Of a DNA stretch of 64,000 bases, positions 12,810 through 31,031 are shown piece by piece. The DNA comes from Selaginella tamariscina (Eukaryota > Streptophyta > Lycopodiopsida > Selaginellales > Selaginellaceae): the NCBI GenBank assembly GCA_003024785.1, contig PUQB01000130.1:116510-180509 (forward strand). The letters are read 5' to 3'. The notes beneath the pieces are model-generated. The model ran no database searches and was not told where the DNA came from. It saw only the letters and a list, made by a program, of their open reading frames with translations. The translations under genes were made by a program, and so were the position numbers. How positions within the stretch are numbered: position 1 is the first letter of the stretch; every line of letters begins with the position of its first letter.

Positions 12810-13187
12810 GTATATGTTGTGACTTACTTTAACAACAGGTGGAGGTGTGGATCCTGTGCCGTTTTCGTCAATCCTTAAGAAGTTACAGTCAGCATCAGGA
12901 GGTCCACATGAGCAAAAGCTGAAAGAACTTATGCCACGTCAGCAAATTGAGGATGATGAGCTGCAATTGGAATCTGAGCCGGAAACGGAATCAGAATCTG
13001 AGACGGATGAAGAAGAGGAATATTCTTCGAGTAAATCCGAGAGTGAGAACGGTAAAAATGGTAAAAAAGGTGATGAGCTGGCGGGGTTAACTGTTGCTGC
13101 CCTAAAAAAGTGGCAAAACAAAGGGGTTTATCAGGGTATTCAAAGCTTAAGAAGGATGAGCTAATTAGACTGTTAACGGCAAATTAA
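10809..13187 (+). CDS. RHON1: RHON1-like Rho-N domain protein (plastid RNA-binding type)
   Basis: Five exons: 10809-11018, 11114 to about 11225-11230, about 11437-11671, 12301-12456 and 12839-13187, roughly 350 aa. Exon 1 is Ser/Arg/His-rich and acid-poor, as in a plastid transit peptide (GFPISLHGSCRTLHILSARR). Exon 3 carries SKWASLFEIA. Exon 5 has a long acidic Glu/Ser region followed by the Rho-N fold: ELAGLTVAALK, then GYSKLKKDELIRLLTAN and stop in the +1 frame. Family knowledge: RHON1 binds plastid RNA through this C-terminal Rho-N motif and helps RNase E process rbcL transcripts. As written, the frame breaks at the A6 run 13104-13109 and would end at 13164. One more A restores the complete domain ending at 13187. 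The exact exon 2/3 junction is uncertain because the donor lies in a TG tract. A deleted copy lies at 2931-3490. Confidence 0.82.
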
Positions 13188-14632
13188 TCTTAACATTTTT
13201 TTAATTGATTTATATTTAACGTTTCAATGTGGTATAATTATATTGTTATATTTAAAACAAGTGATTATAAATTTGTAACTCACAAAAAAGTTAATTATCA
13301 AAGTTAACTTATTAATTATAATTACCTTATTAAGTAAAAGACATTAAGATTAAGTTACAAATTTATAATAAGTTAGACAAAGTGGGTGTCTTATCAAAAG
13401 ATAATGAAGAACAATTAGAATTGAAACATTAAAAAAATTAATTTATTCATCAATAATTAAAATAATTATTAGCTTTTATAGGATAATAAAATTAAAAGAT
13501 AATAAAGGCAAGTTTTCTTAGCATGCAGATAATATAAAATTAAGAAATTATAAAGAAAATAATAACAAAGAAGCCACCGTTGAGAAAAACATTTAAAGAA
13601 TTTATGCTTCATTAAACCATAAAAAATATAAGTATCATATAAATATATAAAAATTGAATCATAAATTAATGTAAAAATTTAATAAATTTTAACAATTCAT
13701 TTCCATCAATAAACTATTACATGTTAAATATGCAAGTGACATAAATGATAATACATCTGTATATCAATTAAAAACTGAAGTTTAAAATATTGAATTTTTA
13801 AAATTATAATTTTAATTTTTTATGCTTTAAAAAGTAATAAGTCAATTAAATTTATGTTTTTTGGGTTAGAATAATTAAAAAAAAAAATCTCATATAAAAA
13901 TTTAAAACTTATTAACTTTTCTAATATAATAAAATTAAAAAGTAAAGACTAGTTTGATTAGCACAAAAAATAACAAAACATAATTAGACTTAAAAATTTA
14001 TAGTTTATTTATAATCTTTCACAACTAAATAAAAATAGTAAAACAATGATTTACATTATTAAAATAAATAATAAGTGACAATAAAGAAATCTATTAAAAT
14101 AAAACATTTAAAAATTATAGTATTATTTGCTATGAAAAGCACCATTGAACCATAAATAATACATATGCACACATATAATTATCATATAAATATATAAAAA
14201 ATAAATATATAGAATCATAAATTAATCTAGAAAGTTTACTAAATTTAAACAATTTATTTTCATTAGTAAATTATTACATGTTAAATCTGCAATGTCACAT
14301 AAAATGACAATACATTTATATATCAATTAAAAAAATTATATACAATAATTGAATATTGAATTTTAAATATTAATCTTTTAAAAATTATAACTTAAATCTT
14401 TTATGGTTTAAAAAGTAATAAATTAATTAAATTTTAAACACATAGTTTGATAATAAATATTAGGTTTAAAACTTCTAATTCAAAAAAGTTTATTATTCAA
14501 ATAATAAAAGTCATTCTACTTAGTTAAATAAAGCATTGAATAATTATAGTTTTTTTAGTGTTTTATTAAAAAGTTTATCCATATGTAAAAATTATAAGCA
14601 TCTAACAATCTACATTGATGAGGTATATACAT

Positions 14633-14674
<42 letters not shown>

Positions 14675-16809
14675 CACACACACACTTATATGCATATATT
14701 TATTGAAATAGGCATATACATACATAGTAAATATATGTAAACAGTAAGTTTGAAGTGTTATTTACAAATTAAATATGCTATTTCATTTATAACATTATTC
14801 TTATAAGGTTTAAAAGACATAACATAAAGTAAGTATTGTATTTTGTGAAATATTATAAAATAATACCAAATTCTAAACGTTTTGCTTAAACTTAATAACT
14901 TTAAATCTTTATATTTAAATATATTGTGTGTGATTATACACTTGCTCTAATTTACTTACTAAAACTGATTTTGATTTTTTTAATTAAACTTACATATGGG
15001 TGACCTTATTAATTTAACACAATTTAACTAAAATAATTAAATCAATTTTAAACATTAAAACATATTAAGTTTAACATAGGACAATTTAATTAAAATAGAA
15101 CTAAAACCAATTTGGGTTGATACGTAATATTAGAATTAAAAATAAGTTTAAAACTATTTGTGTGTAATATATATAATAGTTTGTTAAATTAGATTGGTGA
15201 TTTTTTGTTTCATATATTTAAAATATACATACAAAATAATTATAATTTTCTAATTACACCCAAAATCAAGTATATAGTAAATATTTACATGATAACCAAT
15301 AAATGAAATATACCATCTTAAAAAACATGATGTTGTTAAACTCCTGTGTATGTTTTGTATAAACAAGCTTTTTGTTAAATTTATATTAATAAAGTTAAAA
15401 TTGTTAAGCTATTCTTTGCTCCATAATTAAGTGTTAAAATTTTTACTTATGTATATATACACATGTCTGAATATATGTAAAAGAAATGCATTATATAATA
15501 TAGCTTGAAACACATTGTAAATACAACATAACGTGTTCACGTGTGTGTGTGTGTGTGTACATGTGTATGTGTTATGTTGGTAACCAAACCAGAATAAATT
15601 TTTAATAAATAAAGAGTTATAAATTTACCAATGCATTATATAATATAGCTTGAAACACATTGTAAATACAACATAACGTGTTCATGTGTGTGTGTGTGTG
15701 TGTGTATACATGTGTATGTGTTATGTTGGTAACCAAACCAGAATAAATTTTTAATAAATAAAGAATAAATTTACTTATTTTTATCATAACTTAACCAAAG
15801 CTTATAACACCTATATATTTACATGTATCTAAAACATTACCTAGTTGTTAATTTAAATTATTTATAATTGCCAGAAATTAAACTTAATCTTTTTGTGCAC
15901 AAACATATATAATATATATCTGAATGAGAGAGAGAGAGAGGACTTATATACATACACACCATGTATGTAAGTACTACGACATGATTGATATATAAAGGTA
16001 GTCAACAACATATAGTTTGATATGATAAGTTACAACAATCAACAAATAACTAAGTTATTGAAATATTAATATGTAATACATATGAATGCTTACATATAGA
16101 TACTTAATGATAATAATTCATTCAATGTCATGTTTCCTTCTGTCACACACAGCTAATAACTTATATTTCTAATTGATCATAACTATACCTTCGTTAAAAT
16201 TTTATTTACCTGGAGTTAACTTCAAGTAATAGTAAATCCTTGCTTTAACTAGTAGGTTCCACTTTGTAGGTTCCATTTCTAGCCTCCAAACAAAGAATCC
16301 CTGCTTGTCAAATCACAGTTCGCATTTTTTACATGTATACACATATATATAATTCTTATATACATATAAGCATCTTATAGATCTCTCATGCAAATATATC
16401 CGTGTATTTACATCTCTATATTCATGATGTGAAATCTATATACATATCTATCAAATAATAGTAATTAGAGCATATAGATGTGTATCTAGATGGTATACAA
16501 TACTACTATACAATACTACGTATGTCCTGTGTGTAATCTTGTAAGTGTGGTGTATATATTATGACGTATCGTATGCGTACATGTGTACCTGTATACGTAT
16601 ATATAGGTACAACTATCCATTGAAATGAATCTCGACACACACACAAACATGAACGGGCAGTAGATCCGATAAACTGAAATTTTCATATCAGAATGTATTT
16701 CTAGAGAGAGAGAGAACATAGGACTAACTACACCAGATTATAACAGTCATATGCAGGAACTCATATCCTACCATACACAACGCGTTTGAGATATGCTTAT
16801 ATACCTAAA
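13188..16809. repeat. AT-rich gap with two direct duplications
   Basis: Between the RHON1-like gene and DDM1. A diverged direct duplication covers about 13577-13870 and 14098-14440 (shared TATCATATAAATATATAAA, TTATTACATGTTAAAT, AAAAGTAATAA). A nearly perfect tandem duplication with a 145-bp period lies at 15486-15630 and 15631-15767, including an internal GT microsatellite and GGTAACCAAACCAGAATAAA. No gene was seen. The stretch at 16130-16800 is less AT-rich but shows no conserved protein. Confidence 0.75.
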
Positions 16810-23566
<6,757 letters not shown>

Positions 23567-23948
23567 GGCCAAGGCGCCGCTGCCCTGTGAAGTTCTCTCT
23601 GAAGAGCCCTAGTTTGTAAGAAGCGGGAACTACTTGGGGGTTTTAGTTATGCGGTTCGAACCTCGAACCTTGTAGAGACAATCTGTCACCTATATATACG
23701 TCAATGTCCATAGCCCATCAACGGCTTTGAGATCACCGAGATCCGACGGCTTGATAATATTTAGCACATATATATTCATTTATATAAAGTAAGATAATGC
23801 ACATAATAAATAAATATAGCCCATCCAACGGCTATAAAACAAATTTATTAAATATATTATATTTTACATTCCAAATGTAAGCGCAAATATATATAATGCA
23901 TCAAAAAACTTATTTAACTTATAATTAAATGGTCTATATCACGCTTAA
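23567..23948. promoter_or_regulatory. DDM1 upstream region
   Basis: The 380 bp between the DDM1 start and the stop of the next minus-strand gene must hold the DDM1 promoter. It contains a perfect small inverted repeat GGTTCGA-ACC-TCGAACC (23653-23669) and two copies of ATAGCCCATC(C)AACGGCT (about 23710 and 23817). The function of these is inferred only from position. Confidence 0.4.
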
Positions 23949-25827
23949 CTATTGATTAAGCACTTGTCTGAGATTCATGGGACTGATATCCGACGGCGGT
24001 CCGTTAATCAACCTGTCCGTGATTATCCGGTTAACCACCTCCGTTGGATGGTATGGATCCCACCACAGGAACGCCCTACGGTCCTGGCACAGTGCAGACG
24101 CTGCCGTACATATTGCGTTCCCATTAAACGCTCCTTGCCCACAGCATGCATCCCTCACATTCGCCAAGCCTGTATAGTACCCCGCGTGTGTTAATACACG
24201 TGTTACTTGATTATGTATACATATACGCATACGCATACACACAAAAATACGGACCGTATGAGCCCCCATTGCCCATGATGTCCATAAGCATGTCAAACCC
24301 GTTTGAGTATAGGAAGACTGCATCTGGGAACTGCCTATTGAGCCGGTCTATCATGGGCCTGAGAAAAAACATAAGTTTACACACGCACACACACAATGTA
24401 CGTATGTACATACACACTGTATGTGTGTGTGTATAGACACCTGAGAATTGAGTTGAAATTCTGAGCGTATTGCTGGAGTTCTTGTATACATAACCCATTT
24501 GGAGGCCTCATTGACTTCTGAGATGGTATACATCCAATCGGTCCCATGTTTGATATAGCAATCCTTCGCGCACCAAGGTTGTACATTTGCTACACAAAAT
24601 ATATACAAAATTATATATATACACACACACACACACACGCACACACACACCTGGAGCTGTCCCTGGAGCGTGTTAACAAGGAGAGCATTAAACTGAACAG
24701 GACTAAGCTGAGCACGACGAGCAGAAGCAGGCAGTAAGTAATTATTAATGTAGTCATTTCCCCCAACAGTGACAGACACGAGAGAGTTCCTTATAAGACG
24801 TGCAGTTGCCTGTGGACCAATCAGGGACGCGACTTGAGCCTGGTACCTCTGGAAAAACCAATCTGTTCTGGCATAGTTATCCTCCTAAGCTGCATTAACA
24901 AGTTTTAATCAATTGATTAACTTAATAAACATGATATACTCTCTAACAGGTAAATACACATATACATTAATGATTTATTCATCAAAATACAAAAAATATA
25001 CATATACATACGACAAATACACACATACATCTCTCTCTCTCTCCTCTCTCTCTCTCTCTATATATATATATACATACATAGAGAGGGAGAGAGACACGCA
25101 CACACAGAACAAACAAACAATACACGTACACAAAAAAATATAATAATATTTAGTACATGATGCTTTTCAATAAATGAACAGTATCTACGTGTATATATAC
25201 ACATCAATATGAAGTGCCAAGCATGTGACTACATAATAAGATGTTGACTTTTATATTCTGGAGATTTACAGCCCTGTATGTCTCATTATAGCACCATACA
25301 ATGTATACATACACACATAAAACACATTGTTCATACACACACGCACATATATATACATACATACACACATAAAATCATAAAAACTTACAAATATGGACCC
25401 GGTATCAGAAAGAATGCCAGCTCCAGCGGACGCAAAGTTACTCCCTCTTAACAGATCATTTCCTCTGGCAGATGGGTCGAGAAATGGAAGAACAGGGGGA
25501 GTCCCCAAGAACTGACCTGAAAAACCCACATGAACATCACAGTCCGAGGTGAACTCGGACAGTCCGAGATGAAAACTCGATACTTACTTACGAAGTCCGC
25601 AATGAGCAACCCATTACAGAAGCGGCCTGTTGCGACTCGGGTCCGTGTATCAATCCCATTTGGGTAGAAGTTTGCCTTGGCAATCGAGAGTATGTAGTCA
25701 TTATTCCCGGAATCTACCAAAGAATCTCCAAATATAAACTGTGCAACCTGCGGCACCCTTGAAACTGTGCTCGAGAAGAACACACAAGGCTCAACAGGAA
25801 AATAACCAAGACATACATCTTGAACAT
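23949..25827 (-). CDS. GDSL esterase/lipase (SGNH hydrolase), secreted
   Basis: Six exons: 25827-25588, 25516-25389, 24889-24651, 24589-24441, 24358-24255 and 24169-23949, 360 aa when the frame is kept. The N-terminus MFKMYVLVIFLLSLVCSSRA is a signal peptide. Block I IFGDSLVDSGNND carries the nucleophile Ser. Then come GRFCNGLLIADFV, GSNFASAGAGIL (block II Gly), VGGNDYINNYLLP (block III Asn), LGARRIAISNMGPIGCIP, DACCGQGAFNG and the block V WWDPYHPTE (catalytic Asp and His). Family members are apoplastic lipases and esterases of about 350-370 aa acting on cutin, lipids or acyl esters; the substrate cannot be told. Two single-base frame slips occur: between the signal peptide and VPQVAQF (CAAGGG, about 25757-25763), and at the T5 run before FQRYQAQ (about 24850-24856). 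Both fit a homopolymer one base short. All splice sites are canonical. Confidence 0.92.
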
Positions 25828-27306
25828 TCTACCGTTAAGTCGCCTTTAAAATGTATATATCTGTGAGGCAAACCTATGTGAAACTAGTGCATATAAACAC
25901 TAACGCGGAGTTTCACATGCTATGTACCAGAGGCAAACTATATTTGAACAATAACATGAATGCTTCACAGTCGGTGTGTATTGTATTTACACGGAAACGT
26001 TTGGTAGTCGACTGTAAACTAATATAATATAATACATAATACTCGTAATTATTAATTAGAATGCATTTATGCTAATTAATTTACAATAATTAATATTAAG
26101 ATATGGACAGCGGGAAAAGCCTGTGAAAATAATAATTATAGGGGAGGGTGACAGAGTTGAGAATAAATGCATAAGTTTTGATATTTAATCTATAGGAGTC
26201 CAGCTTGGACGCGTCCATAAATGTACGTTTAATTTAAATTTAAATTTAGGGTTTGACTAATTTCCCGCCACCACCTAACTGAATTAAAGCTTCACATAGT
26301 TCCATATAATTTTTGTATATTTGATATGGTTGGTGATGTTGTTTTTTATATATATATATGTAGTACGTATAGAAGTTGGGAAATTCATATATATATAACA
26401 TCCTTATCAAACTCTTTGGAACTTAGTTGAGTTATGCATAAGATATGCACGATTCATATTGAGGTTTGTGTATAATAAATCTAATAAGACAGCGTTTAAA
26501 TTATGTTATATTTTATAGAGAAGTTTGGTAAACTGAGAAGTAGATGAACATTCTTGTCAAACACTCAGAAGTCAGATCGTATGCTCAGCTATATATAAAT
26601 AACTAATTCGGTAAACTTCTATGTCAAACTTGATTACAAATATTGAATTCAGTAGCTGTTCGTTGTATGTATATAGCCTCAAATGTATGTACGTATGTAT
26701 TTTGTGTATAAACAACTCGTATATAGAGCTTAGTGTACTCAAATGTATGTGCATATGTACTTATCTAGGCATACATACATCGAATAATTCATACTTAATT
26801 AAGTTAATCTAGAGTTAAAGTGTTAAGTTATATCTAAATATTCATCTAATTATCAAAACATAACATTATTTCATGCTTTCATATATACCACCAAGCATTC
26901 AAATGACAAATGCCTGTATCCATGTGTTTAATGTTCAGGGTTTAGGATTCACACACACACACACATATATATTTTATTATATTGGGTTGCTTTTGATATT
27001 GGTTTTGAGAATCTTCTGAGCTTTTCTGTCTGCTGTCTGCGGTCTGCTGTCTGAAAGTTGGGTAAGCGTCAGGGATCGTCTCTTCTTCCTAGCTCTATAG
27101 CCCTGTACATGTTCTCTTTCATATACAATATTTTAATAATTAGGGTTTTGAATTTTTATAAACCCTAAACACAAGGGGTAAAGCTAAACCCTGTATATAA
27201 AACATATATAACATTATGTTAAAACTACTTGAAGTATTAAAACAATTAGAACATAGTTACAAAAACACATTATATACAGTTCACAAGTTCTAAACTTTCG
27301 TATTAA
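25828..27306. other. Intergenic region upstream of the GDSL gene
   Basis: AT-rich DNA. A TATG-rich local duplication (CTCAAATGTATGT at about 26679 and 26738) is visible. At about 27010-27080 is a short less AT-rich stretch with CTGTCTGCTGTCTGCGGTCTGCTG repeats. No gene seen. Confidence 0.55.
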
Positions 27307-27413
27307 AAAATTTATTGACATTAACAGAGAATATATATTCAAGCATTAACATAAACACACATAAGACACATAAATGCACTCATATATATTCTCTGTTAAT
27401 GTCAATAAATTTT
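27307..27413. repeat. Perfect inverted repeat, 31-32 bp arms
   Basis: The left arm 27307-27338 (AAATTTATTGACATTAACAG...) and right arm 27382-27413 are exact reverse complements, separated by about 43 nt. The whole is about 107 bp and could fold into a hairpin. It looks like a small MITE or a recent fold-back; I see no clear target duplication. It abuts the telomere-like repeats. Confidence 0.9.
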
Positions 27414-27414
27414 C

Positions 27415-27525
27415 GGGTTTAGGGTTTAGGGACACATTTGTATTTAGTGTTTTAAATTTTAGGGTTTAGGGTTTAGGGACACATTTGTATTTAGTGTTTA
27501 AAATTTTAGGGTTTAGAGCCATGTT
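27415..27525. repeat. 47-bp tandem repeat with telomere-like TTTAGGG motifs
   Basis: Two and a half copies of a 47-bp unit start at 27415, 27462 and 27509. Each begins GGGTTTAGGGTTTAGG and continues ACACATTTGTATTTAGTG. TTTAGGG is the plant telomere unit, but only two to three units occur per copy, so this is an interstitial telomere-like repeat and not a chromosome end. Confidence 0.85.
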
Positions 27526-27991
27526 GGACATTCAAACAAATATGCTTCATGACATCAAATTCTAAAGAATATAATCTAATCCATACATGTGTATAAAGCT
27601 TAGTATTTACACGGAGACACACACATACACACACACACCGGCACACGCACACAGAGTGTACCTAGGGATGCGTAAAAAGCGTATCCTTTGTAACGGATCC
27701 ACTGGGATATTTCAGACACTACACTTGATGGTTATATTTATATATTCCGCTATTAAATAGATGTATAATATATAAATATATACAGCTTATATATAGATAA
27801 ATAGAGATATACACAGAAACATAAAATGGATGGAAGTCCTCGTGTTTGTTTAGTAAATTTAAATTCTGTATGGCTTTGTGTTATCTATTGGTAATCTCAG
27901 CATAAGATCGCCTCTTAATGCACAACCACTCAATACACACGCCACATGTGTGCTTGAAAGCAATGTAGTTAAAAATGAAGAATCTCTCTCT

Positions 27992-28029
<38 letters not shown>

Positions 28030-28770
28030 CACACACACACACAAATATGTACCTTCAAGGCCTTCATTTCAGTTTGTTACACAAAATTAAATGCAAATTA
28101 AAATTATATCTGGAATAATAAAACCACACAAGTAACATATTCAAAATTCTTCAATATATGAAACTTATGAAATATTTAATGATAGATATTTAAATTTAAC
28201 TACTCCTATGTTAATATGCATGTATTTTCTAATTATCAATATACATCTGTTCACACACACATATGCACACGCACACACACATACATACACAGATCATATT
28301 GGAAATGCAGAAGCAAATATCTCCTGAAAAACAACACATACAGAGCCCACGGGAGCACGCAATATAGACGCTTACATAAGATAAGTTTTTCATAGATATG
28401 TAACGAAATATTAAGGAATATCCTAGAATAAACCCGAACGCCACTGTGAGTGAGGTGGCACTTAAATTATAATAAAACATTCTATATATACACATACAAT
28501 TATATTAATATAACATGTATGTATGAACGTGTAACATTTAAATTCCTTCTATCGGGTACCTATTTGAAAAATATTAAGTGAATTTATATAAAAGCCACAT
28601 GTATTTTGTGTGTGCATGTGTGTGTTTATGTTTTGCTGTGTGTGCGTGTTTTATAAGTTAAAGTAGCATTTATTTATAATTTACATAAGTAGAAAGATGA
28701 GAACAAAAATAAATAGGTATGTACATACATGAATTATGTACTTGCATGCTCAATGTTTTATATAATACAT
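27526..28770. other. Intergenic DNA, microsatellite-rich
   Basis: AT-rich sequence with CA, CT and TG tracts (27620-27650, 27985-28045, 28250-28290). Open frames here are made of these tracts. No conserved coding or RNA gene seen. Confidence 0.55.
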
Positions 28771-28776
28771 AAATTG

Positions 28777-29760
28777 TACAGTATACAAGAAACACACACT
28801 CTCTCTCTCTCTCTTTAACACAACAAATTAAGTATGGAGAGGCCAAATAATATGTTTACTACATGTTAAACATTAGTACAGATATATACACAAGGGAAGA
28901 GAACCACTTTGGAACAACATAAATATATACAAAAGTGTGTTCTCGCTACCTATATGTGTACATCAGTGTTAGCATGTTAACATGCAATAAACATATATGG
29001 TTGGCCTCTTGATACTTAATTCTTATGTTGAGAAAGAGAATTTTATGTATATTGGACAATTTTCATATTATATATGATATTGAATATGTCAGCACACAGC
29101 TCATGTATGTACACATGTTTTCCCATGAACTGTATATGTATAACACACATACGTACATGCATATGTACCTATGGCAGCTTGTAATATATCACATACGTCA
29201 ACTGTTCATCACATCCAAAGTGGTCCTCTATGTTAGTGTGTTAACACATTGTGTTAAGAGAGAGGGGGAGAGAGAGTTTCTTATATATTGCACAATATAT
29301 ATTTATAATACTGAATATGCGAGCACACAGCTCATGTATGTACACATCTTCCACGTATACATGTTTTCCCATGAACTGTGTATTTATGTGTACACACATA
29401 CATAGGATGTGATGAACCAGTAAGCATGGTCAGAATGAGCATTACCACACACACACACACATATCTATACACATACGTACAGAAATATATGTGTATATAG
29501 ATATATATTTCCGTATTATTATAATTCAGAAATTGTGCAATATACAAGACACACACTCTCTCTCTCAACACAAGAACTGAGGCTAAGCATATATGTTTAC
29601 TAACACAAATGCACACACATAAGTAGCAATAACACTTTGGATGTGATGAACAAGTATGCAAAACATATGTACGTACACATACAAATACATACATATGTAT
29701 GTATGTATACACATACATACATACATACGGATACATATATATCTATATAGTGGACGCTAA
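28777..29760. repeat. Nested inverted and direct repeats (fold-back region)
   Basis: 28777-28840 (ACAAGAAACACACACTCTCT...TTAAGTATGGAGAGGCCAA) is an imperfect reverse complement of 28999-29062. A second pair, 29204-29310 (GTTCATCACATCCAAAGTGG...) and 29515-29650, is also inverted. The loops share direct copies of CACACAGCTCATGTATGTAC (29091 and 29324) and TTTTCCCATGAACTGT. Together they form two stem-loops of the same family side by side. It looks like a fold-back or non-autonomous element inserted or duplicated twice. No protein. Confidence 0.75.
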
Positions 29761-30789
29761 CGTGATGATGTGTATATGTGTTAATACTTCCAGCAAGCGT
29801 CTCCTGCTCCCTACATTTTTATAGAAAATGTTAATAATATACACTAACAAACACACATGTACAAAAAAAATTATTAGATTATATTGTATTTGAAATATAA
29901 AAAGACTAGTTTAAATTTTAAAAACTTAATTCAAATATGATATTTCAAGAGACGGAAATGTATATTTAACCACTTAATGCTATATTAATCTTTAATGGTT
30001 ATATATAAATTCTTCTTTCGAATTTTAAAATGTTTAATAAAACATCCTCTTCATGTTAATATGAAAACAATATTTAAATTGTGAAGTAGTTTATGTGCAA
30101 ATAAAAATTAATTATCTCATATTTATTTGATTAATTTAAATTTATATATACATATTATATATGAATGCAGATATGAAGTTTATTATTATATACATCCTAC
30201 ACGTACATATATATGATGTGCATATATGTATATATGTATGAGATTAAGTTTATCCTACATGTACATATATATGATGTGCATATGTATGTGTATGCTATAC
30301 ATATATATATTTTAGCCTAACAAATTTTCTATATACCTCTCTGTGTGCCCGTGAAATGATAAATTAAATATAATGTGTATGGACTGAATCTGTTTCATTT
30401 TGTCAAATCAATTAAATTATTATTATTAGTACACACACACACACAACACCACACACACATATATATCTTTGTATGTATGTATGTATAATCAGCATCATCA
30501 TCAATATTTAGTCTTTTAAAACATATCGTTAAAAGTTAATAATAAAAATACATGGCTTAAAAAACCTATATCAACATTTTTTTATTTCAAGTTAAATAAG
30601 GATATTCAAAATTTAGTATAAATTTAAACATATCATACACCTAGTTTGTATATATAATTATTTTTTAACTTACATATATAAATAATTATATGTTTATAAA
30701 TGTATATTTATACATATATGCAATTATTATTTCATAAATAGGATATATATAATATATACACATAGTATATCACATGTACAAATATATAT
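29761..30789. other. AT-rich intergenic DNA left of the MULE
   Basis: AT-rich. It contains a local duplication of CCTAC(A/C)(C/T)GTACATATATATGATGTGCATAT at about 30195 and 30252. Nothing else recognisable. Confidence 0.55.
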
Positions 30790-30798
30790 TCATATTAG
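30790..30798. repeat. 9-bp target site duplication of the MULE
   Basis: TCATATTAG lies immediately left of the left terminal inverted repeat and exactly again at 34621-34629, immediately right of the right one. Confidence 0.95.
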
Positions 30799-31031
30799 GC
30801 CTCTGTCTATTTCTCCACCTGAACTTAATCTCTCTCCTACGTGGCACAAACGGTGCTTCCACTCCGCTGTCAGCCCATCCATATGATGCATCATGTCGCA
30901 TGCCTCCCACATTACACGTGGCAATCTGTTTATTAGATTTTTTTAAGTTAAAGATTTTGATTAAATCCTAACATACTACACATGGAACTCGTGGAATAAA
31001 CGTTACCTGATTTGGGGCAATAGACGATGAT

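Noticed and set aside
27415-27525. Chromosome end (telomere)
   Set aside because: Only two to three TTTAGGG units per copy, interrupted by other sequence, with genes on both sides.
26572-28090. Several 60-70 codon ORFs in the GDSL-MULE gap
   Set aside because: AT-rich or microsatellite-based, with no splice context and no family.
29025-29736. Long ORFs (126 and 134 codons) on both strands
   Set aside because: They follow TATG/CA repeats and inverted repeats; composition (Tyr, His, Cys, Thr) is that of simple sequence.
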